A DNA stretch of 64,000 nucleotides from Marinoscillum sp965229915 (GCF_965229915.1 NZ_CBDDJZ010000001.1:4712001-4776000), one strand, 5' to 3'; shown: positions 50,649 through 61,031, counted from the first letter of the stretch. The notes: a model not told the origin generated them from the letters alone. Numbers and translations are program-made.

Positions 50649-52637
50649 TTATATTTTCTCTAGAAGAACAGGTTCATTGAATTGTGTGATGATCTGATTG
50701 AAATAGTACTTTATACGTGAGTACTCATTGGAGTTGTAAATCGCCTTCTTAAAGTTGTATGTTCCTTCTATTAGGAGCGTGTTACCATCTAAAGAGTATC
50801 GAAGGTTAATTTTTGCCAAGTCATTATCGATTTCTAATGGTTTAGGTATCTCAGAAACTCTATATCCATTAGGGATTTCCAGCTTGGTGTTGAATTGATC
50901 TTCCCATGGGTAGATGAAATCGACTGGATAGTTTCTTTTGTCTTTGGTTAATGAGTTTTTTGATATTGGTAAATTCAGAAATGGTTTGAAAATGATGCTT
51001 TCACCTAATTTTTCCGTTTCATATTCACTTGTTAAAAAGATCGAATACGGGCGAATATGATCATCATAATTCATAGTCCTTGATCTATTGACTTTACCCA
51101 CGCGATCATCGTAAAAATCACTGATCGACTTTTCATCATCCTCAAAGTTGTTTTTTAGTCTTAATGATTGGTATTCCGTTGCTTGAATGGATAGCTGGAC
51201 CAATAGGTCTTTAGTAATCGTGTCTACTGACAAGACCAGCGACTTGATCTCAGTAGATGATATGTTATTTTCCAATGAAATCCACTGTGGGCTTTCTGAA
51301 TCCTTTACCATCAGTCCTTTTTCATTAAAACATCGCAGTGGCAGACGGTTGTAAGGTAGCATGTTTTCTGTGGCATCTGCCAATAACTGAAAATCACTAT
51401 CTATCATAGCGATCACGTAATTGGTGTAATGATCAAATGGATAATCGTTGGCTATTTTCCCATGATTTCTTGTGCTCAAGATCACAGGATATGATCGAAT
51501 ACCTGCTTCTTCAAGCATGCCAAGAAGAAAAAGGTTTATGTCTGCTGCATTGCCTTTTTTATTCTTATAGAAATCCTTTGGTGACTGAGAAGCGTATTTA
51601 GAATTGAAACCATCCCATTCAAAATTATTCTTTACATAATCAATGATCAGCTTGGTGTTTTCCATTGGAGATTGACCAAGAGTGAGTTCCTCACTTAATA
51701 TTTTCTTGGCAATGCGCGAGCTTCCTTTTTGATACTTACCAAAGCTCTCGTGTTTAATCAGTGATTCATTCAATGCTGGCCATGTAGAAATGATTTCGCG
51801 AGTTCCTCCTCTTGGGCTATGAAATTTAGACAGCTGAAAATCCATTTTGATGATATAATCATTGACAGATGTAATGAAGGATTCATCCTCAAAGGCAGGA
51901 ACGTCTTTCATCACGTAGGTGTGGATATAATCTTGAAACTCAAACCCACCGGTATTTTGTCCATAAGCCCCAGAACTAGGCGTGCCCCAGGTTCTGTTCT
52001 TCTTTGAAATCTCTGAGTGCTGATAGTCGAATCTACTGATACCTTGAACTGAAAAAATGTACTCATAAAACGGAATCATACTTACCTGATATTCACTATA
52101 AATAGTTGGTATTCGATTCTGAAATGTCCAGTCCGGAAGGTTGAAGTGGAATGGGGTTTCTAGTTCATATTGCACTTCAAGAACAGAGCCATTTTGCACA
52201 TCTGGAAAGACAAATTTCTTTCTGAACCAATTTTTACTGATTTGCTCCTCATAGATCATGGATGGGTCCACGACCTTTCGATGTATACGGCCGTTTTCTA
52301 AAGTATAAGTATAGGCGTCTATTGATTTGATTGTTTCTGTTCTTCCATAACCATCTACATAAAAAGGGATTTCGAATTCAGAATACTCACTAGCCGATTT
52401 GTCAAATATCTTGATACGCTTGTGCCTTCTAAATCTGATGTCGTATCCATTTTCTGTATCAAAAAAAATCGATTCTCCCTTATCATATAAGATAACGGCT
52501 TTGGCCTCAGGGTCTTTTTCGTAGGATTCCATAGTCATTTCCTCCATGGAAATATTTCCAAATACCAACTGGGTAGTCTGAGCTAATGCTGAGGGTAAGA
52601 TGCTGAATAAGTAGAGACCGATTAGATAAATTCTCAT
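50649..52637 (-). CDS. DUF3857/transglutaminase-like exported protein B
   Basis: 662 residues with a signal peptide ending ALAQ. The N-terminal half is DUF3857-like (FRRHKRIKIFDKSASEYSEFE, SIDAYTYTLENGRIHRKVVD, VLEVQYELETPFH). The middle holds a transglutaminase-like fold with LFLLGMLEEAGIRSYPVILS and ATENMLPYNRLP. The usual catalytic Cys is replaced here: the sequence before LFLLGML is GNAADIN, where active members have GxC, so it may be inactive. Role unknown; such proteins are common in the Bacteroidota envelope. The start overlaps the upstream partner by ATGA. Confidence 0.85.
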   Translation of the reverse strand: MRIYLIGLYLFSILPSALAQTTQLVFGNISMEEMTMESYEKDPEAKAVILYDKGESIFFDTENGYDIRFRRHKRIKIFDKSASEYSEFEIPFYVDGYGRTETIKSIDAYTYTLENGRIHRKVVDPSMIYEEQISKNWFRKKFVFPDVQNGSVLEVQYELETPFHFNLPDWTFQNRIPTIYSEYQVSMIPFYEYIFSVQGISRFDYQHSEISKKNRTWGTPSSGAYGQNTGGFEFQDYIHTYVMKDVPAFEDESFITSVNDYIIKMDFQLSKFHSPRGGTREIISTWPALNESLIKHESFGKYQKGSSRIAKKILSEELTLGQSPMENTKLIIDYVKNNFEWDGFNSKYASQSPKDFYKNKKGNAADINLFLLGMLEEAGIRSYPVILSTRNHGKIANDYPFDHYTNYVIAMIDSDFQLLADATENMLPYNRLPLRCFNEKGLMVKDSESPQWISLENNISSTEIKSLVLSVDTITKDLLVQLSIQATEYQSLRLKNNFEDDEKSISDFYDDRVGKVNRSRTMNYDDHIRPYSIFLTSEYETEKLGESIIFKPFLNLPISKNSLTKDKRNYPVDFIYPWEDQFNTKLEIPNGYRVSEIPKPLEIDNDLAKINLRYSLDGNTLLIEGTYNFKKAIYNSNEYSRIKYYFNQIITQFNEPVLLEKI

Positions 52638-54478
52638 TGAATAATGTATGCTATAGTTTTTTGAAAATTAATTACCTGATTAATGAAGGAGTGGAATGAG
52701 TGATAGTCTTTGATGTCAATTTCACCCGAATGAATCAGGAAATGTTCTTTGGTGGTATAAGAATTACCATTTTGCTCTACAGAAAATGAATACCTCCCGA
52801 AATCACTCTCAATCAGTGTCTCATCTGGTAGCTGGATTCGGTCAAAGCTAGTTGGATCCAATTCATACTTGCTCTCATTTATCCTATTGATGGGATAGCT
52901 AAACTGAACATTGAGCGTTCGTTTTTCTGGCCCTTCAAAATCAGGAATACTTACACGAATGGGGTTGATAACACGCATTTTACCAATATTTCTGGCCGTG
53001 TAAGAGGTTGTTCCAGATAGTTGTAATTTTAACTTTACACTGTCTCTGTGGAAATCTCTCAAGGTCCATTCAGCTGCTTTTAATTCTTTTAGATGACTTT
53101 CTACTTTAAGTTTTTCCAGCAGCTCTTCTTGTTTGATATTGGCCAGATAGTATCTAAAGTCTTCCATTTTATCACCCTGCCATTGAAAATCCACTGAGAC
53201 ACGAAATGAACGATCATCCATCTCCTCAAAAACATATTTATTGAATTCGAGGACATCTTCTGGATTAAGCTCTGGTGTTTTAAAAAGTTGACTTTTAGCA
53301 CCATTCACAACCAGAGCTTGTCTGTTTTGAGTGAAGGTGCCTAGGTACCCAAAGGGTAGTGTGTTTGACGTATTTTCCAGCCAGATTGTGTCGTTTTCAA
53401 GAGGTATTTGCAATATTACATGATTGAATTGTTGGCTTGGATGAGATGTGATGATTGATTCAATACTTTTGCCAGCACGAATGTCTACATAATTGGAAGA
53501 GATACCCGCACTTTTGAGGAGAGCTTTCATATATGTGGTGAGGGCTTTACAGTCCCCATATTTGTTTTTGCATACATAAGAAGCAGGGTAACTTTGAAGT
53601 CCACCTACATCAATTGCCACGTTCACATAAGATGTTTCGTCCTGGAGGTGGTGATAAAGTGTTCTAATGATTTCTCTTTCATCCTCCATGCCACTGATCA
53701 GCTCGACAATCCTGTTCGATTCATATAAGGTGAGTTCATCTAACCCGCTATTTAGCTCTTCTACCCATTGACCATATGACGCCCAGCTATTAGACACTCC
53801 AGACACACCATAGATAAAGCTGTTTGGTACGATGGAAACGAGTGGGATCAGTTCTCTAAGTTGAGGTGAATAGATCTCTGTGGGTGGGGTAGAATAGTTT
53901 TGGTAAGACCAGGAAAATGACTTTGTATCCTCTGTTAATGACTCAGATCTCTTAAACCTTTCCGAGTTCTGATGAATGTTTATTTCATAGTCCTTTGGTG
54001 TGGTTAATTTCAGACTACTTTGAAGAGTGGTGACATTCGTTCTAACCAAAGGAGTCCACCAACAAGCATATACAAATTCAGTCTCTTCTAGGGTATAAGA
54101 GTAGGCAATTTGGTAAGGATAGGAATTCCAATACAGATCAAATTCACTAATCAGATCATCCTGGTAAAAGGTACTGTAGGATAGGTTGCTTCTGGTTTCA
54201 ATTTCCTTCTTTTTAATTTTTCTAACTACGTTACCGGAGGCATCGATAATCTGCGCATAATGGATATCTAGTTTTTGATTTGGGCTGTGAGCTATTTCTA
54301 CCTCTGAAAGCCAATTAGATTCTTTACTATTGATTTGAATCAAGTAGGTAACCTCTGTTGTTTTTTGTCCCTTTTCATCTATGATGACATGCGTATCGTA
54401 ATTCAGTATCTGACCGAAAGATGGTAAGCCAACAAGGTTACCGATCATTAGAAGCAGTGCTAGTCGAATGTTAATCAT
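52634..54478 (-). CDS. DUF3857/transglutaminase-like exported protein A
   Basis: About 614 residues. The ATG at 54478 yields a signal peptide ending SFGQ; 54511 adds a Pro-rich stretch. A DUF3857 N-terminal part (VEIAHSPNQKLDIHYAQIID, YSYTLEETEF) precedes a transglutaminase core with KYGDCKALTTYMKALLKSAG (Cys present), SNYVDIRAG, and a His in QFNHVILQIPL followed by a distal Asn/Asp. The catalytic Cys-His pair is retained, unlike its partner. It is translated first and coupled to the 662-residue gene by a 4-base overlap. They are probably tandem paralogues. Confidence 0.87.
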   Translation of the reverse strand: MINIRLALLLMIGNLVGLPSFGQILNYDTHVIIDEKGQKTTEVTYLIQINSKESNWLSEVEIAHSPNQKLDIHYAQIIDASGNVVRKIKKKEIETRSNLSYSTFYQDDLISEFDLYWNSYPYQIAYSYTLEETEFVYACWWTPLVRTNVTTLQSSLKLTTPKDYEINIHQNSERFKRSESLTEDTKSFSWSYQNYSTPPTEIYSPQLRELIPLVSIVPNSFIYGVSGVSNSWASYGQWVEELNSGLDELTLYESNRIVELISGMEDEREIIRTLYHHLQDETSYVNVAIDVGGLQSYPASYVCKNKYGDCKALTTYMKALLKSAGISSNYVDIRAGKSIESIITSHPSQQFNHVILQIPLENDTIWLENTSNTLPFGYLGTFTQNRQALVVNGAKSQLFKTPELNPEDVLEFNKYVFEEMDDRSFRVSVDFQWQGDKMEDFRYYLANIKQEELLEKLKVESHLKELKAAEWTLRDFHRDSVKLKLQLSGTTSYTARNIGKMRVINPIRVSIPDFEGPEKRTLNVQFSYPINRINESKYELDPTSFDRIQLPDETLIESDFGRYSFSVEQNGNSYTTKEHFLIHSGEIDIKDYHSFHSFINQVINFQKTIAYIIQ

Positions 54479-54634
54479 TAAATCTATACTTGGAGGTTTT
54501 GGCGGCCTCATTCGGGCTAAAAGTAACTAAAAATTGTATATCACGATTCTATTTTTACAATTTGCTCTGGTTGGAGAAGTTTTGACCTATATTACCTCCA
54601 TTACTACGTAAATTCAAAAATGACCAGTATAGGT

Positions 54635-55459
54635 TTACTTCCTCAACCAGTCGTTTTTAGAAAGCTCCTCACTCTTTTGCCCGCCAACAAACTCAAATGA
54701 GATGGACTTGAGGCCGTCATTATTGTTTGCAGGAATTAGGACATTGAAGTGGAGATGCTCAATATCTGTTTGACCGGTTTTGCCTGACAGTCCTATGGGT
54801 TGCCCGCGATTCACATAATCTCCTACGTTGACAAAGCTTCCGTCTTTGGTCAGATGTACAAACTGAGTAAATAAACCAGAATTGGGATCGTAAACTGTAA
54901 GGTAATTTCCAAAAGGTTTCCATTGATCTCCTTTGCCTCCGTACTCATACGCCTCAACAACACCGACTATAAAACCACTGGTAGCAGCACAAATCGTGTC
55001 ATTTGTTTTGAGATTAAAATCAACGGCATACCGGGACCAACTTGAATTGTGAGTATAGTTGGAGTTGTTTCCCTGGATCACACGATATTCCTTTCCTTCA
55101 GTAAAGGGCAGGTCCACTGGAATGGGATTGGTTGCTTTTTTGAGACTCCCAAGACGAGAAGCAAATTGAATTTCACTCCGAACAGGGCTTGTTGTCTGGA
55201 AGTGTAGAAGCGTATCTGATACTCCTTCTAGCTCTACAGGATTGATTTTGTTGAATACGGCCTGTAGGTCCTTATCAGGTGTTTGTATCCATACCCTTAG
55301 AGGGCATTGGAGAGGATTGCCAAGCTCAATGGACAGGTGATCGTTATCCACCGCATAAGCATGCTGGTAGGTATACTGAGCATGATGCTTAGTGGGAAGC
55401 TGTACGGACTGGCAACCAACTAAAGTGACAAGAAATAACTGACAAATCAGGGATTTCAT
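54635..55459 (-). CDS. M23-family metallopeptidase lipoprotein
   Basis: Envelope-anchored (lipobox LVGC, Cys16), 274 residues. The C-terminal LytM/M23 zinc peptidase domain (about 140-255) shows SRYAVDFNL (zinc Asp), GNYLTVYDP, FVHLTKDGSFVNVGD and HLHFNV with the HxH. The first zinc His of the usual HxxxD is not obvious, so activity is uncertain. It may cut peptidoglycan cross-links or act as a regulator. It starts 2 bases from the stop of the helical membrane protein gene upstream, so they are co-transcribed. Confidence 0.85.
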   Translation of the reverse strand: MKSLICQLFLVTLVGCQSVQLPTKHHAQYTYQHAYAVDNDHLSIELGNPLQCPLRVWIQTPDKDLQAVFNKINPVELEGVSDTLLHFQTTSPVRSEIQFASRLGSLKKATNPIPVDLPFTEGKEYRVIQGNNSNYTHNSSWSRYAVDFNLKTNDTICAATSGFIVGVVEAYEYGGKGDQWKPFGNYLTVYDPNSGLFTQFVHLTKDGSFVNVGDYVNRGQPIGLSGKTGQTDIEHLHFNVLIPANNNDGLKSISFEFVGGQKSEELSKNDWLRK

Positions 55460-55461
55460 TG

Positions 55462-56109
55462 CTACTCATCTACTCCAGCTATAACATGGTCCACTTCTTT
55501 CATGAGTTTATCCAGAGCAGCCAGATATTGCTCCTGACTAAGATCCTCCTGGTTGGATAAGTTATCTATTTCATCAACCAGCTGTGATTCTATTGCCTGC
55601 TGAATGGAGTCCTCGGTTCTATCGGAGTTGTGGAGCATGAGCGCATTTTTAATGTGCAGTTGCGCATATTTTAGTGCGGAGCGGGATTCATCCAGCTTGT
55701 CTGAAGTGGAGTATTTTTGGGCTACTTCCAGCTCAGCACGGGCCAGGTTGCTCAAGGCATACTCAAATGCTTTCAAGAGCTCTGCAGAAGGTATGGAGTC
55801 ACGAATAATTCGCTTATGCACAGCCTCCAGTTTTTGGATGGTTTGCTCCAATCGCTCGAAGCTTTTATCATCCACATCGGTTTCCAGTTTCCAAATGGCC
55901 TGAATGGCTTGCTCTATGCTATTAGCACTCTTATCATGACGCTGCTCGTCCTCATAGTCTTTTGCTTCCAGTAAATAGTCATCTGGTTTGGCAGCAGGAC
56001 TATTGATGGTGGGATGTTGCTCCACACTAAGATCTTCCTGATGCCAGAAATATAACATGCTATAAAAACCACCAATGGCTAGAATGATGATGATGTATCT
56101 CTTTTTCAT
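55462..56109 (-). CDS. membrane-anchored helical (TPR-like) protein
   Basis: About 215 residues. The ATG at 56109 gives a Lys-Lys-Arg start and one TM (YIIIILAIGGFYSMLYFW). The periplasmic part is acidic and almost fully helical, with TPR-like spacing (NSIEQAIQAIWKLETDV, ALSNLARAELEVAQKY, ALKYAQLHIKNALMLH). No family recognised. First gene of the pair with the M23 peptidase; it could be its scaffold or regulator (inference). Confidence 0.7.
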   Translation of the reverse strand: MKKRYIIIILAIGGFYSMLYFWHQEDLSVEQHPTINSPAAKPDDYLLEAKDYEDEQRHDKSANSIEQAIQAIWKLETDVDDKSFERLEQTIQKLEAVHKRIIRDSIPSAELLKAFEYALSNLARAELEVAQKYSTSDKLDESRSALKYAQLHIKNALMLHNSDRTEDSIQQAIESQLVDEIDNLSNQEDLSQEQYLAALDKLMKEVDHVIAGVDE

Positions 56110-56220
56110 GTAGGGGCAATTTACGTCAAAAATCAACTTTTATGGTAAGGTTAAATGCCTTATTTGAGCACATGCTATGCTATATGAGTCTAACCAGTTT
56201 TTCGGAGTAAAATGTTCACT

Positions 56221-56571
56221 TTATTCGCCTATTACCCCTAGGTGAGTATTTTTAAAGTGGTCAGGATATTTTAGTCCATATCCGAATATTCTGTCCATAC
56301 TCGCATGTCCGAAAAGGATGATGCCTATCAAGGCCACCCAGTCATTACCGATCCAATATCCCAAAAGAAGTACAATTACTGCCAGCCCTTTATGATGAAA
56401 AAGGTTATAGGTCAGCGCACCGATCCTGGCGCCAAAGGCATATCCGATCATGCCGATATCAGGCAAAAGGATAAATGCTGGAAAATACCACCAGGCAAAA
56501 TCTAAACGGGTAAATAGATATATCGATAGCCCAAATAACGCGAGCTCTTCCAGTTTGAGAGTTGTTTTCAT
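56221..56571 (-). CDS. DUF4260 membrane protein
   Basis: A 116-residue protein with about four hydrophobic helices of the DUF4260 family: LEELALFGLSIYLF, WWYFPAFILLPDIGMIGY, ARIGALTYNLFHHKGLAV and FGHASMDRIFGYGLKYPDHF, the last containing conserved His and Asp residues. Function unknown. Single gene. Confidence 0.9.
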   Translation of the reverse strand: MKTTLKLEELALFGLSIYLFTRLDFAWWYFPAFILLPDIGMIGYAFGARIGALTYNLFHHKGLAVIVLLLGYWIGNDWVALIGIILFGHASMDRIFGYGLKYPDHFKNTHLGVIGE

Positions 56572-56633
56572 AATCTAAGGGTACCTTATCTTCGTGAAGA
56601 TACAACAACATAGCAATCTGCAAGAATTGTTGC

Positions 56634-59600
56634 TTATCTCTTGATTATCTTGATTCTCGTTGATTCCTTTTGATTGGTCATAATTAAAAGGTATTGACCG
56701 CTTTTTAAGTTTTCTATATTGATAGAATAGTTTGAGTCTACTTTGAGCTCATGCATTACTCCCTGCATATCAACTATTCGAAGCCTGTAATCTTTAATGG
56801 AATGATTGAACAAAAGTCTATCTGAAGTAGGATTTGGGTATAGCACGTAACTACCGATTTCGCTTACTCCTAAAACTTCAAGAATCTCAAATTCAAAATT
56901 AGCCGTAACAGGTAGATAGAACTGGTTTCCTTCTTGAGTAGCCGATATTACCACAGTGCCACTACCTATTATGCTTGCAGTTGTTCCATTCAGCTCAATT
57001 GGACCACTAATGAGTTCCAAAGCCACCGCCTCTCCTGATGTTGCCGTAATAAGTATTTCGAAGGACCCTGTTTCATAAGGGATGTCTGATTGATTTTCAA
57101 AGCTTAGAATCTGTTCTTCCTTATTAATGAAGAGTGAGTAGGTTCTCTCAAATGGGAAGTAATACTTATTACCCGCTTGAGAAGCTTGAATGACTACTTC
57201 ACCCGTACCAGTAATAGTGAAAACATTATTATCTAAAATAACGGGTCCACTGATCAGACTAATTTCAACAGGTAAATCCGAGTTGGAAGTTAAAGAGACG
57301 GTAAATGATTCATCACTCACTAAGTAATCTTGTATACCAGTAGTAGATATTTCTTGAGAGTCAAGCAGAACAAATTCAGTAGATGCGAAATCTGATGTTA
57401 GATAATTGATGATTTGGTTATTTGGTGCATCGGTATTGTACTCAAATACTGAAAGGTAATAATCAGTAAGTGTATTTAATCCTGAGATATTGAACTCCGA
57501 GCCATCTCCTTGGTAAACTACATAGTTGTTGTTGCCCAAATCAGAGCCGATTCCGAAATTCGCGTTGGAGGCATAAAACGTTCCATCAACAGGATAGGCA
57601 TCTACTTCAGATTCTGCTTTGATGATCACAATTCTGCCTGAGTTTTCGAGTTCATTCATCGTGATGGTCATCACATCATCTTCCTGTGAAATATCCAGTA
57701 TTTCAGTTGTAGAAGAAGATGGCTCCACGACGGTATTATTTCGCACGATGTGAATAAACTCACCGCTCATACTGATTCTAATAAAGTCTGTCAGTTCATC
57801 CGAATCAATGTCTTGAGCAATAACATGATTTTGACCATATGGCTCCAAACCAGGATAAGACAATTCTAACCCTTCCTCTTTATTGAGGATAAAACTACTG
57901 ACCAGATTGTCGAATTCATTTAGAAATAGGTCAATATCCCCGTCATTGTCAAAATCATTACTGATGATATCGACGATTTTGTAATTTCCATTAACGGAAA
58001 ATGTTTCTGACGGAGAGAATCCTTCTGATATGCTATTTCTACGAAAGATCTTTACCTCAAAAATGAAATTGGTTTCGTTTAAAGTAGCAACTATCAACTC
58101 TTTAACTCCATCACTATCCAGATCAATGACTTCCAAAGAGGTGGCAAATTGATCGTCCTCGAGGACCACTGATTCTGGAGAGTTGAATCCACCGGCTTGG
58201 TTATTCAAAAAAATCTTCACTTCAGGCGCATTGTAAATAGAGACAATTAGATCGTCCCAGTCATCTCCGTTGATGTCTTGAATCTGGATGTCTTCAATGA
58301 TGGAGTTGAATACTAAATTAGGATTTATGACTGTTGAATAATACTCATCATAGTTGTCGTCATTCCTTAAAAAGGCTATGTTGTAATCAAAGGCTGTTAT
58401 TATCTCAAGAGTCCCATCTTTGTTAAAATCATTGAAATAGACATGTTGGTCGCTGGTGAGGTACTTATAAGGAGACGGGGGATTAAACGAGCGATCTTGT
58501 AGATTCAAATGCTTCTCAGATCCAACAAAACTTCCACTGGCTGATTTGTAAGTTGATATTATATCTACATAACCATCATTGTTTATGTCAAGCAGGTACC
58601 CAGAATTGGTGAATTCATGAGATTCATATACTTCATACTCAGAATCAAATCCATCTCTATTGCCATAAAACACATAAATGCCACCATTCACACTAAAGAT
58701 GACTAAATCCTTGAACCCGTCATTATCCAAATCTCCAAGTTGACAGCTATTATTGGATGCAGGAACCGGTCTTAATCCGACTGTAGTGTAAACTTCGTTA
58801 CTAGAGATTTGAGGGTAAAGCGGGAGAAAAACAATTTGATTCAAATTTAAACCCATACCAATTATATCTGGAATGCCGTCGCTATTGAAATCCGCAAAGC
58901 GAGGGTTTTCAAATTTTGGTATTTCAAAACTGATTTCCTCGGGCTCTTGAAAAGTACCATCACCATTACTGGTCAATAGTTCTAGGCTCGATTGTTTACA
59001 GCTTATTAGGATGTCTTTTCGACCATCGCTATTATAGTCATAAGGAACTATCGCGTACATATTGTATGAATTGTAGGTGTGGGTTAACTCATATATTTCA
59101 CCCTGATCCACATGAACTTCTAGGGAGTTCTCAGGACTGTAAAGGACGAGATCCTGAATCCCATCCATATTGAAATCAGCTACTCCAAAAGTGGTGTTGC
59201 CTGCAGGTACTGATTTGTCAAGAGAAAAGGTGAAATCCAAATTTTTAAGAAGGTGTATTCTTGAATTGTTGAGGTCTAAGAAGACAATATCTTCATCCTG
59301 GTCTCCCTCAATGTCTACAATTTGAAAATCAAAGACACTTCCGATTTCATCAATGCCTTCCGTGAGATTCGTGCTAGAGCTAAAGCTTCCATCACCATTT
59401 CCCTGTACAAAATATATTTCGAACGAATCATTAAAAACAATATCAATGTCACCGTCACCATCGAGATCATTTAGGTGAACATAACGCGAATTAATCTCTG
59501 ATAGCGTCCTTGAATGTTCTATGCCATCTGAAGTCCCTTCAAAGATCAAAATCTCACTATTGGTATTGATTACAAAGTCTGACTGTTCATCATTGTTGAG

Positions 59601-59885
59601 ATCCATGGTATTAGAAAAACCAATGAGGCGTTGCTCGTGAGAATAAACAAGAAGCTCCTCTCCAAATCCATTATTCGTTCTGAGTAAAACGTATAGCTCG
59701 TTGTTCTGCAGATGCAGCAGGTCGTTGATGCCGTCTTTGTTATAGTCGTAACTGAGCGCGTAATCACTAAAATAGTTGTTTTGAGAATCTCCTGTGTAAA
59801 ATGGATCTTCTTGGTTGAACGAAAGCTGCGCTGTGGTGATCAGTGCAGTACATGTTGAGATGAGTAGAAATAGTGCTTTTTTCAT
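56634..59885 (-). CDS. FG-GAP/VCBS repeat secreted protein with T9SS sorting domain
   Basis: 1083 residues, signal peptide ending TTAQ. The first ~700 residues hold about fourteen calcium-loop-like DxDxDG motifs spaced as in FG-GAP/VCBS propellers (DYNKDGIND, DLDGDGDID, DFNSDGIPD, DINNDGYVD, DFDNDGDID and others). Then come an fn3-like region (about 720-860), two tandem Ig-like (MBG-type) repeats containing SLISGPVIL and ELISGPIEL, and a C-terminal T9SS type A domain (VLYPNPTSDRLLF ... LKSGQYLLIM). Likely cell-surface binding or adhesion; no enzyme motif. Monocistronic. Confidence 0.93.
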   Translation of the reverse strand: MKKALFLLISTCTALITTAQLSFNQEDPFYTGDSQNNYFSDYALSYDYNKDGINDLLHLQNNELYVLLRTNNGFGEELLVYSHEQRLIGFSNTMDLNNDEQSDFVINTNSEILIFEGTSDGIEHSRTLSEINSRYVHLNDLDGDGDIDIVFNDSFEIYFVQGNGDGSFSSSTNLTEGIDEIGSVFDFQIVDIEGDQDEDIVFLDLNNSRIHLLKNLDFTFSLDKSVPAGNTTFGVADFNMDGIQDLVLYSPENSLEVHVDQGEIYELTHTYNSYNMYAIVPYDYNSDGRKDILISCKQSSLELLTSNGDGTFQEPEEISFEIPKFENPRFADFNSDGIPDIIGMGLNLNQIVFLPLYPQISSNEVYTTVGLRPVPASNNSCQLGDLDNDGFKDLVIFSVNGGIYVFYGNRDGFDSEYEVYESHEFTNSGYLLDINNDGYVDIISTYKSASGSFVGSEKHLNLQDRSFNPPSPYKYLTSDQHVYFNDFNKDGTLEIITAFDYNIAFLRNDDNYDEYYSTVINPNLVFNSIIEDIQIQDINGDDWDDLIVSIYNAPEVKIFLNNQAGGFNSPESVVLEDDQFATSLEVIDLDSDGVKELIVATLNETNFIFEVKIFRRNSISEGFSPSETFSVNGNYKIVDIISNDFDNDGDIDLFLNEFDNLVSSFILNKEEGLELSYPGLEPYGQNHVIAQDIDSDELTDFIRISMSGEFIHIVRNNTVVEPSSSTTEILDISQEDDVMTITMNELENSGRIVIIKAESEVDAYPVDGTFYASNANFGIGSDLGNNNYVVYQGDGSEFNISGLNTLTDYYLSVFEYNTDAPNNQIINYLTSDFASTEFVLLDSQEISTTGIQDYLVSDESFTVSLTSNSDLPVEISLISGPVILDNNVFTITGTGEVVIQASQAGNKYYFPFERTYSLFINKEEQILSFENQSDIPYETGSFEILITATSGEAVALELISGPIELNGTTASIIGSGTVVISATQEGNQFYLPVTANFEFEILEVLGVSEIGSYVLYPNPTSDRLLFNHSIKDYRLRIVDMQGVMHELKVDSNYSINIENLKSGQYLLIMTNQKESTRIKIIKR

Positions 59886-60267
59886 TATGAGCGTTAGGTG
59901 TTAAAGCAGCTAATATATCTCCGTTTTGTTATTTCAATACTTTTTATTGACAGAAATTTCTCAACATTTTTTTCTGCTTTAATTGGTAGAATATGAGCAT
60001 CCAACTGTTTAGATAATCTCAGTAATATTAGGTTCTAATAAACCGCATCGTTTTGTCCTTTTATTTCATTTTGTAAGGAATTGACTAAAACACTTTGGGA
60101 TCGTAATACATGTTTTTTGTTAGCAAATTGATTCTTAGGTGGATATTAGAATACTCACGTTTTTTTTGTAGAAACTCATCTCCTTTTCCAATGAAAATCG
60201 CTGTAAACCAAGTCTTCAATGAAAGTGAAATAGCTGCAAATTAGACAATTGCTAGATGCTTAGAGAG
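59886..60267. other. AT-rich intergenic region with no gene
   Basis: A 382-base gap with no plausible coding frame. Strongly AT-rich, with several T-runs (near 59966 and 60161). It should hold the promoter of the FG-GAP protein gene near its left end and the 3' end of the small membrane protein transcript at its right end. No hairpin of note or repeat related to those elsewhere was seen. Confidence 0.5.
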
Positions 60268-60498
60268 TTATTCGCTTACACCAGTGTTAATGAACTGACT
60301 GTTTTTTGATTCTCTGGCTAAAAAATCCTTCTCATGCTTTCGAAGTTCCAGTACTTCCAGTTTCATCTCCAGAAAGTGTTTTTGTAGATTCTCGTATGTG
60401 AGGATTTTGATGATTGTGAAATAGGTCCAAATCCCGAAGATTAGTGATAACCCGTATGGAATCAGGAATTTACCTGTTAGTCCTCTGAAAATACTCAT
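60268..60498 (-). CDS. small single-TM protein with coiled-coil tail
   Basis: 76 residues: a short basic start, one hydrophobic segment (LIPYGLSLIFGIWTYFTIIKI) and a charged helical tail (LEMKLEVLELRKHEKDFLA). No family recognised. The clean TM-then-helix layout and ATG start support a real gene, but it stands alone between two spacers and could be missed or false. Function unknown. Confidence 0.55.
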   Translation of the reverse strand: MSIFRGLTGKFLIPYGLSLIFGIWTYFTIIKILTYENLQKHFLEMKLEVLELRKHEKDFLARESKNSQFINTGVSE

Positions 60499-60602
60499 AA
60501 TGTCTTGCTGATAGGATGCTAAGTTTATGAGATGTAGTCGTATTCAAAGGCCATCCAATGTTATGATTGAATTAAATTAGATGAATTGATGACATTCGTC
60601 GG

Positions 60603-61031
60603 TTAAGAAAAAATTTGATTGAGATGGTGTTGTAAATGGTCAAAGTAATCCTCTGCGAGGTATTGGTAGGTGTACTTTTCACCATCAATGATCACTGGTT
60701 TATCACTGTGCTGGTCAAGTGACTGATCCAGTACATTGAGCAGCGAAAGATTCAGTGCATACCAGAGTTGGAGGGTTTCTTCCCATGATTGATTTTGATA
60801 GCCACGCACCGCCACCCACATCTCCTGGTCATACTTCTCTATGACGTAAGGTTCACTTGATTGCTGGAGATGCATGAATCGATAGTAATTATTAATGCAG
60901 GAATCACACAGATGACCTAGGATCTCCTTTTTACTCCATTTGTTGCTATTCAGTTTGAGGCTGACTTTCGATTCATCCAGCTTTTTCAGGTGATCATAAG
61001 CGTCATTAACCAGGGTGAAATATGCAATCAT
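60603..61031 (-). CDS. DinB-family protein
   Basis: 142 residues of the DinB/YfiT four-helix metal-binding fold. A His in WSKKEILGHLCDS and His residues in HLQHHLNQI near the C-terminus form the usual metal triad. Family members are thiol-dependent transferases or of unknown role. It lies 10 bases after the methyltransferase gene, so it is the last gene of the operon GNAT, methyltransferase, DinB. Confidence 0.87.
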   Translation of the reverse strand: MIAYFTLVNDAYDHLKKLDESKVSLKLNSNKWSKKEILGHLCDSCINNYYRFMHLQQSSEPYVIEKYDQEMWVAVRGYQNQSWEETLQLWYALNLSLLNVLDQSLDQHSDKPVIIDGEKYTYQYLAEDYFDHLQHHLNQIFS

